This document shows, piece after piece, positions 17,894-27,168 of a stretch of DNA of 64,000 nucleotides. The notes under the pieces are model-generated. The model was given only the letters and a program-made list of their open reading frames with translations. It ran no database searches and was not told where the DNA came from. The DNA is taken from contig NZ_PXYI01000004.1 of NCBI RefSeq assembly GCF_003012735.1, forward strand, positions 1 through 64,000. Reading direction: 5' to 3'. Positions within the stretch are counted from its first letter, which is position 1, and each line of letters begins with the position of its first letter. Source of the DNA: Allosphingosinicella deserti. Lineage in GTDB: Bacteria > Pseudomonadota > Alphaproteobacteria > Sphingomonadales > Sphingomonadaceae. Both the position numbers and the translations under genes were made by a program.

Positions 17894-18913
17894 TCAGCGA
17901 CTCATGGCCAGGATCGTATCGCCTGCAGAAATGCCGAGCATCTGGGCCGTGGCGCGGCTGATCGTCGCACTGCCGCCCGGGGCGGTTTCGACGCAGGCGC
18001 AGCAGGCGCGGAAATCCTCCAGACGGCCGCTTGCCAGCATCTCCGAAGGGCCGCTGACCTCCTCCGCGATGTTCTCCACCGTCAGGCTGCGGGAATCCCG
18101 GATCGTGCGGATCTGGTCGGTCGGCGAGATCATCGTCGGGCCGCCGTCGAAGATGTCGACGTAGCAATCGAAGTGAAAGCCCTCATTTTCCAGCATCTTC
18201 ATCGCCGCGCGTCCCTTGGGATGCGGGACGCCGATGACGCTGCGGGCGCTTTCCGGCAGCATCGCGGTGTAGATCGGAGTCTTCGGCATCAGATCGGCAA
18301 TGAATTGGGTGCCGTGGGCGGCGTTGAATTCATCCGCTTCCTGGAAATTCATGCCGAAGAACTTGCCGGCAATCGCGTCCCAGAACGGCGATCCGCCGCT
18401 TTCGTCAATCACCCCACGCAGTTCCGCCAGTACGCGCTTGCCGAACCGTTCGCGGTGAAGCTTGATGAACAGATAGCGGCTGCGGGCGAGCAGCAGGCCA
18501 AGCCCGCCTGCGCGCTCTCCCGGGTGGAGGAAGAGGCCGCCGACTTCCGAGGAGCCTTCGAGATCGGTCGAGAGGTTGAGGAGCTGGGCGCGGAAGGTCT
18601 TGCCGAGTGCTTTCGACGTCTGGGTGAGGGTGCCGATTCGGTAGCTGTAGAATGGCGCGTGCACGCCGACCAATCCGAACACCTGGCAGGTTCCGCGGAT
18701 CTGGCCGGTGTCGACATTTTCGAGCACGAACAGGAACATGTCGTCGCTCGGCTCGTCACCGGTTCGCTCGAACGATTTCTGCGAGCGGACGATCTTGTCG
18801 ACCAGGGCGCCGCGGTCCGGCGGGAGGTTGGTGAAGCCGCCCCCGGTCAGCTTCGCCATTTCGTAAATGGCCTGGAAATCGTCATTGCCCGCCGGGCGCA
18901 CGCGAAAGCTCAC
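17894..18913 (-). CDS. astA: Arginine N-succinyltransferase
   Basis: AstA transfers succinyl from succinyl-CoA to the alpha-amino group of arginine, the first AST step. The 339-residue protein shows FRVRPAGNDDFQAIYEMAKL at the start, and GLFLHPGERAGGLGLLLARS and the QEADEFNAAHGTQFIADLMPK region in the middle; these are family hallmarks. The GTG at 18913 overlaps the TGA of the M20 hydrolase gene (GTGA) and has a GGGGAG ribosome-binding site. It is followed by astB. Confidence 0.92.
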   Translation of the reverse strand: MSFRVRPAGNDDFQAIYEMAKLTGGGFTNLPPDRGALVDKIVRSQKSFERTGDEPSDDMFLFVLENVDTGQIRGTCQVFGLVGVHAPFYSYRIGTLTQTSKALGKTFRAQLLNLSTDLEGSSEVGGLFLHPGERAGGLGLLLARSRYLFIKLHRERFGKRVLAELRGVIDESGGSPFWDAIAGKFFGMNFQEADEFNAAHGTQFIADLMPKTPIYTAMLPESARSVIGVPHPKGRAAMKMLENEGFHFDCYVDIFDGGPTMISPTDQIRTIRDSRSLTVENIAEEVSGPSEMLASGRLEDFRACCACVETAPGGSATISRATAQMLGISAGDTILAMSR

Positions 18914-20121
18914 AATTTCTCCCCTGTAGCGAGCCGGAGGAGCGCCAGGGCCGACAATTGCGCGCGTTCCTCGAGGCTCTTCACGATCAGATATTCGTCT
19001 GTGGAATGAATGGCGCCGCCGCGCACGCCCATCGTGTCGACCACCGGCACCCCGCAGGCGGCGATGTTGTTGCCGTCGCAGACGCCGCCGCTCGCCCGCC
19101 ATCCAATGTCCTGGCCGAGATCGGCGCCGCATCTTTTCACGAGGCCGAACAAGCGCTCGGCACCGGCATCGAGCGGCTTCGGCGGACGGCCGAAGCCGCC
19201 ATGGACATGGATGACGACATCGTGCTCGGCGGCGATCGCATCGACCGCGCCGTCCAGCGCCGCCTCCGCCGCAGCCTGCTTCTCGCGTGTTTCCGGGCGC
19301 ATATTGACCCGCAGGACGGCGAGATCGGGCACGACATTGTTGGGACTGCCGCCGTCGATCTTCGCGGGATTGACCGAGAGGCCGGGGGCGCGAGCTGCCG
19401 CCAGCCGCACGGCGAGGTCCGCCGCCGCGACCAGGGCGTTGCGGCCGTCCTCCGGATTGCGGCCTGCATGGGCGCTGCGACCGGTGACGACGATGGAGAA
19501 ATTGCCGCTGCCGGGGCGCGCGCCGGCAAGCGTGCCGTCGGGCAGGGCGGCGGGCTCGTAAGTGAAGGCGGCATATTTCCCGCGCGCCGCCGCCGCGATC
19601 AAGGCGGCCGATCCGGGCGAACCGACCTCCTCGTCGGAATTGATGACGATCTCGTAGCCGAGAGTGGCGGCCAGCGGCGATGCCTCCACGGCCTTGAGCG
19701 CAGCAAGCATGACCGCGAGGCCGCCTTTCATGTCGGCGACACCGGGTCCGCCGAGGACACCGTTCTCGCGCCACGCAACCGACTGGAACGGATGATCGAC
19801 ACCGAACACCGTGTCCATGTGGCCGGTAAGCAGCAACTGCACCGGAGCATCGGCCCGGACCTTGAGATGAAGGTTGCGGCCATGTTCAATCGCGCGCGTG
19901 CTGCCGCCGGCATCGACGGCTTCGGCCGGGGAGGGGGCAAGCAGCGCGAGATCGCCGGGCAGGAGCGAAAAGGCGTCCGCCAGCATCGTGGCGATCCCAC
20001 TCAGCCCCTCGAGATTGCGCGATCCGCTGTTGATCGCCGCCCAGGCCATCACCTGGTCGAGCATCGGCTCGGCGGCGCAGCGCGCAATCGCGTCGCGCTC
20101 GATGATCGTCAGCCCCCGCAT
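18910..20121 (-). CDS. M20 family metallohydrolase (ArgE/DapE/carboxypeptidase G2-like)
   Basis: The 403-residue zinc hydrolase has the M20 metal motifs: LLLTGHMDTVFG with the first His and catalytic Asp, GGPGVADMKGG with the bridging Asp, and NSDEEVGSPGS with the catalytic Glu. A C-terminal His is in GGAIHSTDEY. It sits directly upstream of astA and overlaps it, so it likely acts in the same pathway. It may deacylate succinylornithine or succinylglutamate in place of AstE, which is inference. No other AST gene is present in the window. Confidence 0.85.
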   Translation of the reverse strand: MRGLTIIERDAIARCAAEPMLDQVMAWAAINSGSRNLEGLSGIATMLADAFSLLPGDLALLAPSPAEAVDAGGSTRAIEHGRNLHLKVRADAPVQLLLTGHMDTVFGVDHPFQSVAWRENGVLGGPGVADMKGGLAVMLAALKAVEASPLAATLGYEIVINSDEEVGSPGSAALIAAAARGKYAAFTYEPAALPDGTLAGARPGSGNFSIVVTGRSAHAGRNPEDGRNALVAAADLAVRLAAARAPGLSVNPAKIDGGSPNNVVPDLAVLRVNMRPETREKQAAAEAALDGAVDAIAAEHDVVIHVHGGFGRPPKPLDAGAERLFGLVKRCGADLGQDIGWRASGGVCDGNNIAACGVPVVDTMGVRGGAIHSTDEYLIVKSLEERAQLSALALLRLATGEKL

Positions 20122-20174
20122 CCGCTTGCTCTAGCCAACCGGTGCGGCGGAGTACAGGCGGCGCCCGTGGTCGA

Positions 20175-20669
20175 TCAGCGCAGCCATTCGCGGAAGGCGT
20201 GGAGGACCTTTTCGTACAGCTCGCGTTTGAAGGGGACGATCATCGCCGGCAGGGTTTCCGGATCGGCCCAGCGCCACGCACGGAATTCCGGGTGCTCGGT
20301 TTCGATGTCGATATCCTCGTCTCGACCGAGAAAGCGGCAGAGGAACCAATGCTGGCGCTGGCCGCGCCACTTGCCCTTCCACAGCTTGCCGACGAGATCT
20401 TCCGGGAGATCGTAGAGCAGCGCCTCGGGAGCGCGGGCGATCACTTCGACCTTGTCGCGGGTGATGCCGGTTTCTTCTTCCAGCTCACGCAGGGCGCCGT
20501 CTTCCGGTTCCTCGCCCTCATCAAGACCGCCCTGCGGCATCTGCCAGGCCTCGAGCGTCGAGTCGAGGCGTTGCGCGACGAACACCTTGTTATCGCGATT
20601 GATCAGCATCACGCCGGCGCCGGGGCGATAGGGAAGGGTGTACCGGTCCACGCGGTTTTGCTCGCTCAT
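20175..20669 (-). CDS. rppH: RNA pyrophosphohydrolase (Nudix)
   Basis: RppH removes pyrophosphate from the 5' triphosphate end of mRNA and so triggers RNase E-dependent decay. The 164-residue protein has a complete Nudix box [20 protein letters not shown], the N-terminal [11 protein letters not shown] and the typical QHWFLCRF strand. Its ATG overlaps the stop of the upstream hydrolase gene (ATGA). It is probably co-transcribed with the M20-astA-astB genes 53 bp downstream, although no shared function is evident. Confidence 0.93.
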   Translation of the reverse strand: MSEQNRVDRYTLPYRPGAGVMLINRDNKVFVAQRLDSTLEAWQMPQGGLDEGEEPEDGALRELEEETGITRDKVEVIARAPEALLYDLPEDLVGKLWKGKWRGQRQHWFLCRFLGRDEDIDIETEHPEFRAWRWADPETLPAMIVPFKRELYEKVLHAFREWLR

Positions 20670-21625
20670 TGTGCCTGTGCCTCCTCGATGATCAGCTTCA
20701 GCGCCTCGATCGCGCCGCGCACGTCGGTATCCGACGACGGAATCGCCTTTCGGAGCGAGATGAAGCCGTGGATGTTCCCGGTTGCCTCGCGGAACACCGT
20801 CCTCACCCCCGACTGCACCAGCGCGGCTGCATAGGCCCGGCCCTGGTCCCGGATCGGATCAAGGCCGGCGGTGAGGACCAAGGTCGGCGGCATGCCTGTC
20901 TGGTCCTTGAGCAAAGGCGCATAACGCCAGTCGTTCCGATCGGCCCGATAACACTCCTCGAACCATCCCATGTCATCTCGGGTGAGCAGATAGCCCTCGG
21001 CGAAATCGGTGAAACTCGGATAGCCCTTCGCCGGATCGGCGGCAGGATAGATCGGCCACTGCGCAAGGACGGGGACGGCTGCCGGCGAATCACGCAGAGC
21101 GAGGCTGACGACGATCGCGAAATTTCCGCCGGCGCTGTCGCCGCAAGGGATCAGGCCGGTGATGCCGCGGCCGAGCGCATCGGGGCTGGCCGATGCCCAG
21201 CGTGCCGCGGCGATGCAGTCGTCCGGCCCCGCGGGAAACGGATGTTCCGGCGCCAATCGATAGTCGACGGCCAGCACGGGGAGATCGAGCGCCTTGGCAA
21301 GCATCGTGCAAAAAGGCTCGTGCGTGTAGAGATCGCCAAGCACGAAGCCGCCGCCATGGAAGAAAAGCAGCAGCGGCCCCGGGGCGCGGGTTTCGCGCGC
21401 GTCGTAGAGGCGAAGCGGAATATCGCCGCCGGGTCCAGGACAGGAGAGATCCCGGATCACGACAAGCGGCTCCACGGGCGCATCCGCCACGTCCCGCGAT
21501 TTCCGCATCATCTCGCGCGCCGCATCCAGGCCCGCTTCGCTGCTGCGCGGGCCCGGCAGGGCGTTGAGGAAATCGAGAAAGGCGCCGACATCGGGGCGCA
21601 CGGAGGGTTCGGCGGATCGGTTCAA
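20666..21625 (-). CDS. Alpha/beta hydrolase, HSL family (esterase/lipase)
   Basis: The 319-residue protein belongs to the hormone-sensitive-lipase group. It has the oxyanion-hole motif HGGGFVLGD, the nucleophile elbow GDSAGG, an Asp in [11 protein letters not shown] and a catalytic His in GNIHGF. It would hydrolyse short-chain acyl esters in the cytoplasm. The start is probably TTG at 21625, with GGAG eight bases upstream; a GTG at 21601 is the alternative. It is the first gene of the minus-strand group reaching to astB. Confidence 0.87.
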   Translation of the reverse strand: MNRSAEPSVRPDVGAFLDFLNALPGPRSSEAGLDAAREMMRKSRDVADAPVEPLVVIRDLSCPGPGGDIPLRLYDARETRAPGPLLLFFHGGGFVLGDLYTHEPFCTMLAKALDLPVLAVDYRLAPEHPFPAGPDDCIAAARWASASPDALGRGITGLIPCGDSAGGNFAIVVSLALRDSPAAVPVLAQWPIYPAADPAKGYPSFTDFAEGYLLTRDDMGWFEECYRADRNDWRYAPLLKDQTGMPPTLVLTAGLDPIRDQGRAYAAALVQSGVRTVFREATGNIHGFISLRKAIPSSDTDVRGAIEALKLIIEEAQAQ

Positions 21626-22077
21626 GCAGTCGGCTCCAATTTAGGCGCCGGGCGACGCCGAAGATCGGGCGTCATTAGGAACCAGGAGGAGGCGCGTCCA
21701 CTGCCGGACATGCTCGGGAAATCCCGGAGCCGAGATCCCGAAAGGCGGACCGAGGCGCGCTAATGGGGGGAGCTGCCTCGGCCCTGACCGACCGGCGAAC
21801 AGGGGTGATCGGGTCGGCTGCGCGCTCTTTGGCCGATTCGGGCCGGTACTTCCATATGGGAGGAACACCGTATCGCAGTTTCGACCGTCTACGTGGGACG
21901 GTACGTCGACACTCTTCGTCCCAGCCAGCCTGCCTCGGTTCGGCGTCGCTCGGGGAGCGACAGGGGCAGTGGGCACGCGAGAAGCCTCTTGCGAGCGCTT
22001 CCGCTCTTCCCGTCGCGGATCGCGGCAGGTGCCGCCAACTCAGTCGAGGACCTGGATGATCGATCGCTTTCCGGCGA
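21626..22077. other. Gene-poor intergenic segment
   Basis: No convincing coding region is visible in these 450 bases; the short frames have atypical composition and no ribosome-binding sites. The only local structure noticed is an inverted repeat, TGGGACG (21894-21900) and CGTCCCA (21917-21923), with a 16-base loop and no T-run. The segment must hold the promoter of the minus-strand operon that starts at 21625, but no clear -35/-10 pair was identified. Confidence 0.5.
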
Positions 22078-22308
22078 TCAGGCGTCCTGGAGGACGGCCG
22101 CGCGGGCGCGGTGGAGCGGCGCGCAGCGCTCGATCCAGGCAATCTCCATCTCGCGCCCTGTCTCGGCGAGTTGCTGCGCACGCCGCATGTGGAGCGCGCT
22201 GAGCTTCAAATGTGCGGTCGCGACCTCGGACCGTTCCGCTCGATACGCTGCATCGAGCTCGGCCCGTGCCCTGGCGACGTGGAAATCCTTGTCTTCGGAG
22301 GTCAGCAC
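22078..22308 (-). CDS. Small hypothetical helical protein
   Basis: The frame encodes about 76 residues with strong helical periodicity and many charged residues, for example ARARAELDAAYRAER and LSALHMRRAQQLAETGRE. It resembles small sphingomonad proteins of unknown function. A GGGAGA sequence precedes two GTG candidates (22314 and 22308); the second has normal spacing. There are no cysteines and no membrane segment. A second small minus-strand frame lies about 60 bp upstream, so the two may form a transcript. Confidence 0.5.
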   Translation of the reverse strand: MLTSEDKDFHVARARAELDAAYRAERSEVATAHLKLSALHMRRAQQLAETGREMEIAWIERCAPLHRARAAVLQDA

Positions 22309-22373
22309 AAACACTCTCCCGGTGAATGGAGCGGTCGTTCGACTAGGCAGGCATAATGCCTTGGCGTTGAAGA

Positions 22374-22493
22374 TCAGGCGCGGTGATTGTTACGCGTCGC
22401 CCAGACCAGCAGGCGCGCAAACAGCATCCAGCCGCCAATCTCTTGCTCGGCGAACTGTCGTGCGGCTCCTGAATTCATCTTTCCGTTCAGCAT
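22374..22493 (-). CDS. Possible small protein of 39 residues
   Basis: The ATG at 22493 is preceded by GGGAG with 7-base spacing, a good ribosome-binding site. The product contains QFAEQEIGGWMLFARLLVW followed by a basic tail, so it could be an amphipathic or membrane-associated micropeptide. It is on the same strand and just upstream of the 76-residue frame. It was not recognised as a known family. Conservation in relatives would decide whether it is real. Confidence 0.35.
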   Translation of the reverse strand: MLNGKMNSGAARQFAEQEIGGWMLFARLLVWATRNNHRA

Positions 22494-22672
22494 GCTTCGA
22501 CTCCCGTCTTCCGCATGGCGAGCTTTAGCAGAGGCGTATTGCAGTCCGATGACGTTCGATCTTGGCGATCCGGGCTGGGACTGCCTCGGGCCGGAGTGCG
22601 AAGCTCGGACTGTGGCTAACGGGACGCACATGCGGCGGTGCGGCATGGCGCTGATCGAGCGGGGAGCGGGGC

Positions 22673-22707
22673 AAACAACAAGTGCCCGGACATCGCTGCC
22701 CGGGCAC
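22673..22707 (-). terminator. Rho-independent terminator-like hairpin, minus strand
   Basis: Read on the minus strand, GTGCCCGG (22707-22700) pairs with CCGGGCAC (22689-22682) around a 10-base loop and is followed by TTGTTGTTT. Seven of the nine tail bases are T. On the plus strand there is no T-run, so the signal belongs to a minus-strand transcript that ends here. No coding gene lies upstream on that strand before proS. Confidence 0.55.
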
Positions 22708-22850
22708 CTGCGTGACGATTGCTCGTCAACCCCCTTGGAAGATGACGGCCCGCACGAAATCCCACCTCGCATAGGATAACGGGGCCGATGCCTCCCCGAA
22801 CCGAGGCCTTCGCCAATCGTCCGGTGACCCCTGCTAGGCGCTGAGGCCCC
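22673..22850 (-). ncRNA. Candidate small RNA, about 175 nt
   Basis: On the minus strand the segment has three ordered helices. The first is ACGGGGCC/GGCCCCGT (22852-22845 with 22786-22779), enclosing an inner GCCTC/GAGGC hairpin. The second is GACGA-GCAA-TCGTC (22727-22714), with a GNRA tetraloop only on this strand. The third is the terminator hairpin with T-rich tail at 22707-22673. A GACAAT -10-like box lies at 22858-22853, but no good -35 was found. It does not look like 6S, tmRNA or RNase P RNA. The existence and ends are inferred. Confidence 0.4.
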
Positions 22851-22913
22851 GTATTGTCACGGGGTAATCAAAGACTTGTGGCAAAATGCTGACGGGCTGT
22901 GTCGAGAATGCAA

Positions 22914-23005
22914 CAGGTGGGTGTGTCCTGGAGCGAGTCGCAGGGCGGTTGCCTTGCATCTATGCCGCCCTTAGAGACTGGCCGCTCCCCCTGAACGGAC
23001 ACCTG
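22914..23005 (+). promoter_or_regulatory. Strongly folded leader directly upstream of proS
   Basis: Four nested helices can form: GTGTCC (22923-22928)/GGACAC (22997-23002), GGAGCG (22930-22935)/CGCTCC (22983-22988), AGTC (22936-22939)/GACT (22976-22979) and AGGGCGG (22942-22948)/CCGCCCT (22965-22971). CAGGTG (22914-22919) could instead pair with CACCTG (23000-23005). The proS ATG follows 7 bases later and has no evident Shine-Dalgarno. A translational control element is plausible; a minus-strand RNA is the alternative. Confidence 0.45.
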
Positions 23006-23012
23006 CAACACA

Positions 23013-24317
23013 ATGCGTCTCACCCGCTATCTGCTCCCCGTTACCAAGGAAACGCCCGCCGACGCCCAGATCGTCAGCCACAAGCTGATGCTGCGTGCCG
23101 GCCTCGTCCGCCAGACCGCTGCCGGAATCTATGCCTGGCTGCCGCTGGGGCTGCGGGTGCTGCGCAATATCGAGCAGATCGTCCGTGAGGAACAGGACCG
23201 AGCCGGAGCCGTCGAGCTGCTGATGCCGACCGTCCAATCGGCGGATTTGTGGCGTCAGTCCGGACGTTACGACGCCTATGGGCCGGAGATGCTGCGGTTC
23301 GTCGACCGCCATGAGCGCGAGATGCTCTACGGGCCGACGAACGAGGAGATGATCACCCAGCTTTTCTCCGAGGCTGCGCGCTCCTATCGCGATCTGCCGC
23401 GGACCCTGTACCACATCCAATGGAAGTTCCGTGACGAACGCCGTCCGCGATTCGGCGTGATGCGCGGGCGCGAGTTCCTGATGAAGGACGCCTACAGCTT
23501 CGACATGGACGAGGAAGGACTGAAGGAGAGCTATGAGGCGATGTTCGTCGCCTATCTGCGTACCTTCGCAAGGCTCGGCCTGCAGGCGGTGCCGGTGCGC
23601 GCGCCGACCGGCCCGATCGGCGGCAATCTCAGCCACGAATTCCACATCCTTGCCGATACCGGCGAGAGCGCGGTCTTCTACGATGCCGCGATCGAGGAGG
23701 TCACCCGCGAGGAATTGCTTTCCGCCGATGCGTCCACGATCGCGCGGCTCACCGGCCTCTATGCGATGGAAGAGGAAGAGCATGCCAAGGTGACGGACTG
23801 CCCGGTATCGGCCGATCGCCTGCGCACCCGCCGCGGCATCGAGGTTGGGCACATCTTCGCGTTCGGCACCAAGTATAGCGACAGCATGGGTCTTTCGGTC
23901 CAGGGCAAGGATGGCAACCAGGTGCGGCCGCACATGGGCAGCTACGGGATCGGCGTGTCGCGCCTGATCGGCGCGATCATCGAGGCGAGCCATGACGACA
24001 ATGGCATCATCTGGCCGGAAAGCGTCGCACCGTTCCGGGTCGGCCTGATCAACATGCGTGTCGACGATGCCGCCTGCACCGAGGCCTGCGACATGCTCTA
24101 TCGCGAGCTCCAGGCGGCCGACGTCGAGACGCTCTACGACGACCGCGACGAACGCGGCGGCGCCAAGTTCGCGACGATGGACGTGATCGGCCTGCCTTGG
24201 CAGCTGATCGTCGGACCCAAGGGGCTCGCCAAGGGCGTGGTCGAACTGAAGCATCGCGCCACCGGGGAGCGCGAGGAACTGTCCGTCGAAAGCGCGCTGG
24301 CGAGACTGACCCTGTGA
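23013..24317 (+). CDS. proS: Prolyl-tRNA synthetase (short, alphaproteobacterial form)
   Basis: This class II aminoacyl-tRNA synthetase charges tRNA-Pro with proline. The 434-residue length matches the alphaproteobacterial type, which lacks the editing insertion domain found between motifs 2 and 3 in E. coli. The class II core is visible in [50 protein letters not shown] and [13 protein letters not shown]. The C-terminal anticodon-binding domain contains [10 protein letters not shown]. The ATG at 23013 has no strong ribosome-binding site and follows a folded leader. The TGA overlaps the next gene (GTGA). Confidence 0.95.
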   Translation: MRLTRYLLPVTKETPADAQIVSHKLMLRAGLVRQTAAGIYAWLPLGLRVLRNIEQIVREEQDRAGAVELLMPTVQSADLWRQSGRYDAYGPEMLRFVDRHEREMLYGPTNEEMITQLFSEAARSYRDLPRTLYHIQWKFRDERRPRFGVMRGREFLMKDAYSFDMDEEGLKESYEAMFVAYLRTFARLGLQAVPVRAPTGPIGGNLSHEFHILADTGESAVFYDAAIEEVTREELLSADASTIARLTGLYAMEEEEHAKVTDCPVSADRLRTRRGIEVGHIFAFGTKYSDSMGLSVQGKDGNQVRPHMGSYGIGVSRLIGAIIEASHDDNGIIWPESVAPFRVGLINMRVDDAACTEACDMLYRELQAADVETLYDDRDERGGAKFATMDVIGLPWQLIVGPKGLAKGVVELKHRATGEREELSVESALARLTL

Positions 24318-25564
24318 TCCTGAACCGCTATGAGCGGATGATCGCCCGGCGCTATCTGCTGCCGGGCAAGGGCGAGGGGTTCATCTTCCTGGTCGCCGCA
24401 ATCAGCCTCGTCGCCGTGATGCTCGGAGTCGCGGCCCTGATCATCGTGATGAGCGTGATGAACGGCTTTCGTGCCGAGCTGTTCGACAAGATCGTCGGCC
24501 TGAACGGCCATGCCGTGATCCAGGGCTATGGCGGCCGGCTCGACAATTGGCAGGACATCGTCCGGCAGACCCGGGCGGCGCAGGGCGTCACCTCGGCCGT
24601 CCCGCTGATCGAGCAGCCGTTGATGGCGAGCTATTCCGGCCGCGTCGAAGGCGTGCTCGTGCGCGGCATGCAGCGACGGGACATCCTCGCCAATCCGACG
24701 CTCAAGGGGAAGGTGCTGGCCGGATCGCTCGAGACGCTGCAGCCGGGATCGAACAACGTCGCGATCGGTGCACGTCTGGCCGAGGCGCTCGGCGCCACGG
24801 TGGGCGGACAGATTTCGCTGATCAGCCCTGAGGGGCGATCAACCCCCTTCGGCACGGTGCCGCGGATCGTCTCCTACAACGTCTCGTCGATTTTCGAGGT
24901 CGGGATCTATGACTACGACAAGGCATTCGTCGTGATGCCGATCCAGGATGCGCAGGCCCTGCTGATGCTCGGCGACTCCGTCGGGATGGTCGAAGTGCAG
25001 ACGGTGGATGCCGATCGGGTCGGCGAGATCCTGGCCCCGTTGCAGCCGGTGATCAGTGGCCGCGCGGTCGTGGCGGATTGGCGATCGCTCAATTCGTCGC
25101 TGTTCGAGGCGCTGCAGGTCGAGCGGGTCGCGATGTTCGTCGTGCTGTCGATCATCATCCTCGTCGCCGTGTTCAACATCCTCTCGTCGCTGATCATGCT
25201 GGTGCGGGCGAAAACGCGCGACATCGCGATCCTGCGGACGATGGGGGCCTCGCGCCGGGCAATGATGAAGGTGTTCATGACCGTCGGCGTGTCGATCGGT
25301 GCGCTCGGCATCCTCGCCGGCCTGGTGCTCGGCGCGATCTTCCTGTTCTTCCGTCAATCGGTGGTGAACTTCATCCAACTCGTCACCGGCCAGAATCTGT
25401 GGGATCCGTCGATCCGTTTCCTTACCGAGCTGCCGTCGAAGACGGATCCGTTCGAAGTGACCGCGATCGTGCTGATGGCGCTTCTGTTCAGCTTCCTCGC
25501 CACCCTCTACCCGGCGTGGAAGGCGGCGAGCACGGATCCGGTGCAGGTGCTTCGCTATGAATGA
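24314..25564 (+). CDS. lolC: Lipoprotein-releasing ABC transporter permease (LolC/LolE type)
   Basis: This is the inner-membrane permease of the Lol system, which extracts outer-membrane lipoproteins and passes them to LolA. The 416-residue protein has an N-terminal helix ([25 protein letters not shown]), a large periplasmic MacB/PCD domain and three C-terminal helices with the FtsX domain ([21 protein letters not shown], the motif [14 protein letters not shown]). Alphaproteobacteria usually have a single LolC/E protein acting as a homodimer. The GTG start overlaps proS; the 3' end overlaps lolD by 8 bp. Confidence 0.92.
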   Translation: MILNRYERMIARRYLLPGKGEGFIFLVAAISLVAVMLGVAALIIVMSVMNGFRAELFDKIVGLNGHAVIQGYGGRLDNWQDIVRQTRAAQGVTSAVPLIEQPLMASYSGRVEGVLVRGMQRRDILANPTLKGKVLAGSLETLQPGSNNVAIGARLAEALGATVGGQISLISPEGRSTPFGTVPRIVSYNVSSIFEVGIYDYDKAFVVMPIQDAQALLMLGDSVGMVEVQTVDADRVGEILAPLQPVISGRAVVADWRSLNSSLFEALQVERVAMFVVLSIIILVAVFNILSSLIMLVRAKTRDIAILRTMGASRRAMMKVFMTVGVSIGALGILAGLVLGAIFLFFRQSVVNFIQLVTGQNLWDPSIRFLTELPSKTDPFEVTAIVLMALLFSFLATLYPAWKAASTDPVQVLRYE

Positions 25565-26228
25565 CGTTCTTTCCGTCCGCAGCCTTCGCCGCAATTTCGA
25601 ACAGGGCGGGGTGACCATCCACGTCCTGCGCGGCATCGATCTCGATATCCGCAAGGGCGAGATCGTTGCCTTGCTCGGCCCCTCCGGCTCCGGCAAGTCG
25701 ACCCTGCTGCAGGCGGTCGGCCTGCTCGAGGGCGGCTTCGAAGGATCGATCCGGATCGGCGGGGAGGAAGCGGCATCGCTCGACAATGACGGCCGCACCC
25801 GTCTGCGCCGCGACGCACTCGGCTTCGTCTACCAGTTTCACCATCTGCTTCCCGATTTCACCGCATCCGAAAACGTGGTGCTGCCGCAGCTTATCCATGG
25901 CGCAGAGCCGAAGGCTGCGGCCGAACGGGCCGAAAGCTTGCTGTCCTCGCTTGGCCTCGGCCAGCGCCTGACCCACCGGCCGAGCCAGCTCTCCGGCGGG
26001 GAGCAGCAGCGCGTCGCCGTCGCGCGCGCGCTCGCCAATCGGCCGGCCCTCGTCCTGGCCGACGAGCCGACCGGCAATCTCGACGAGAAGACCGCTGACG
26101 TCGTGTTCGCAGAATTCCTCCGCCTGGTTCGCGATGAGGGCAGTGCCGCCCTGGTCGCCACCCACAATGAGCGGATCGCCGCCAAGATGGACCGGGTGCT
26201 GAGATTGCACGAGGGCGTGCTCGAGTGA
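25557..26228 (+). CDS. lolD: Lipoprotein-releasing ABC transporter ATP-binding protein
   Basis: LolD powers lipoprotein release from the inner membrane together with the permease encoded just upstream. The 223-residue ATPase has Walker [10 protein letters not shown], the Q-loop region [19 protein letters not shown] signature LSGGEQQR, Walker [13 protein letters not shown] and the H-loop ATHNE. Its start lies within the end of lolC and its stop overlaps the signal peptidase gene (GTGA), so proS-lolC-lolD-lepB appear to be one translationally coupled unit. Confidence 0.95.
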   Translation: MNDVLSVRSLRRNFEQGGVTIHVLRGIDLDIRKGEIVALLGPSGSGKSTLLQAVGLLEGGFEGSIRIGGEEAASLDNDGRTRLRRDALGFVYQFHHLLPDFTASENVVLPQLIHGAEPKAAAERAESLLSSLGLGQRLTHRPSQLSGGEQQRVAVARALANRPALVLADEPTGNLDEKTADVVFAEFLRLVRDEGSAALVATHNERIAAKMDRVLRLHEGVLE

Positions 26229-27118
26229 GCGACGCGAGGCGGGGAGCCGGGGCGCGGATCGGAATCGCCGCGCTGAACCTTCTCGTTCCGGGGCTGGGCC
26301 TTCTTAGACTCGGACATTGGAAGGCCGCTCTGGCATGTGCCCTGGCAGCCCCAGTCGCCTGCCTTCTGCTCGTTCTCTTCTACATCGCCGCGCCAGTTCT
26401 GCACTTCTGGGGCTGGGCCGTGAGCCTTGGCCTCGTTTCCCTGACGATCGTGCTCGCGCTTGCGGCTTCGATAATCCTGAGCTGGCGCTGGAGCCCCCTC
26501 CGCCCTCTCGAACGTCCGGTCTGGCAACGCTGGTATGCGATCGTGGGGCTCGGCTTGGTCGCCATGCTGCTGGTCTCGGAGGTGGCGGGCCTTCCCCGGC
26601 TTTACTATCGGTCGTTCTACATTCCCGCCGAGAGCATGAATCCCCTCCTGCTGAAGAACGATCGCCTTGTCGCGGACATGCGGGCACGAGAGGTCCGCCG
26701 GGGCGACATCATCGTTCTTGCGGTCGGCGACTCCATGTACGTCAAGCGTGTGGCCGCTTTGCCCGGGGATCGCGTCGCGATGCGCGGCGGCATATTCGTA
26801 CTGAACGGAACGCCCGTCAGGCAGCGCTTCGTCCGCCAGGAAGGCGAATATCGGCGATACGCCGAGCGCTTTCCCGGCGAAGTGGCGGAGCACGAGATCT
26901 ACGACAAGGGCGAACAGCTTTTCGATGAAATGCGCGAACGCGCAGTGCCCCCCGGTCATTTGTTCGTGCTTGGAGACAATCGCGACATGTCGGCCGACAG
27001 TCGCGTGCCTCGTGCCGAGATGGGCGTGGAAATGCTGCCTGCCGCAGACATTCGCGGAAGGGTCTTGTTCAGGACGTACGGGCCGAGCGGGAGAATCGGA
27101 GAGTCGCTGACACGTTGA
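26225..27118 (+). CDS. lepB: Signal peptidase I (S26 family)
   Basis: This is an inner-membrane serine protease that removes signal peptides from exported proteins. The 297-residue protein has an unusually long hydrophobic N-terminal region (four or so helices in residues 10-125) before the catalytic domain. The nucleophile is Ser137 in [10 protein letters not shown] and the general base Lys174 in [11 protein letters not shown]; box E reads [11 protein letters not shown]. The extra helices are atypical of E. coli LepB, which has two. It may be a second signal peptidase paralogue. The GTG overlaps the lolD stop. Confidence 0.85.
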   Translation: MSDARRGAGARIGIAALNLLVPGLGLLRLGHWKAALACALAAPVACLLLVLFYIAAPVLHFWGWAVSLGLVSLTIVLALAASIILSWRWSPLRPLERPVWQRWYAIVGLGLVAMLLVSEVAGLPRLYYRSFYIPAESMNPLLLKNDRLVADMRAREVRRGDIIVLAVGDSMYVKRVAALPGDRVAMRGGIFVLNGTPVRQRFVRQEGEYRRYAERFPGEVAEHEIYDKGEQLFDEMRERAVPPGHLFVLGDNRDMSADSRVPRAEMGVEMLPAADIRGRVLFRTYGPSGRIGESLTR

Positions 27119-27168
27119 GGCGATTTCGTGCGTTGGGAGCGAAAATCCAACGGCAGGACCCCTCAGGA

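Noticed and set aside
17702-19009. Plus-strand open frame opposite astA and astB
   Set aside because: The minus strand carries clear AstA and AstB motifs, and the plus frame crosses two real genes.
22673-22860. 6S RNA, tmRNA or RNase P RNA in the proS upstream region
   Set aside because: None of the conserved sequence blocks of those RNAs was found on either strand.
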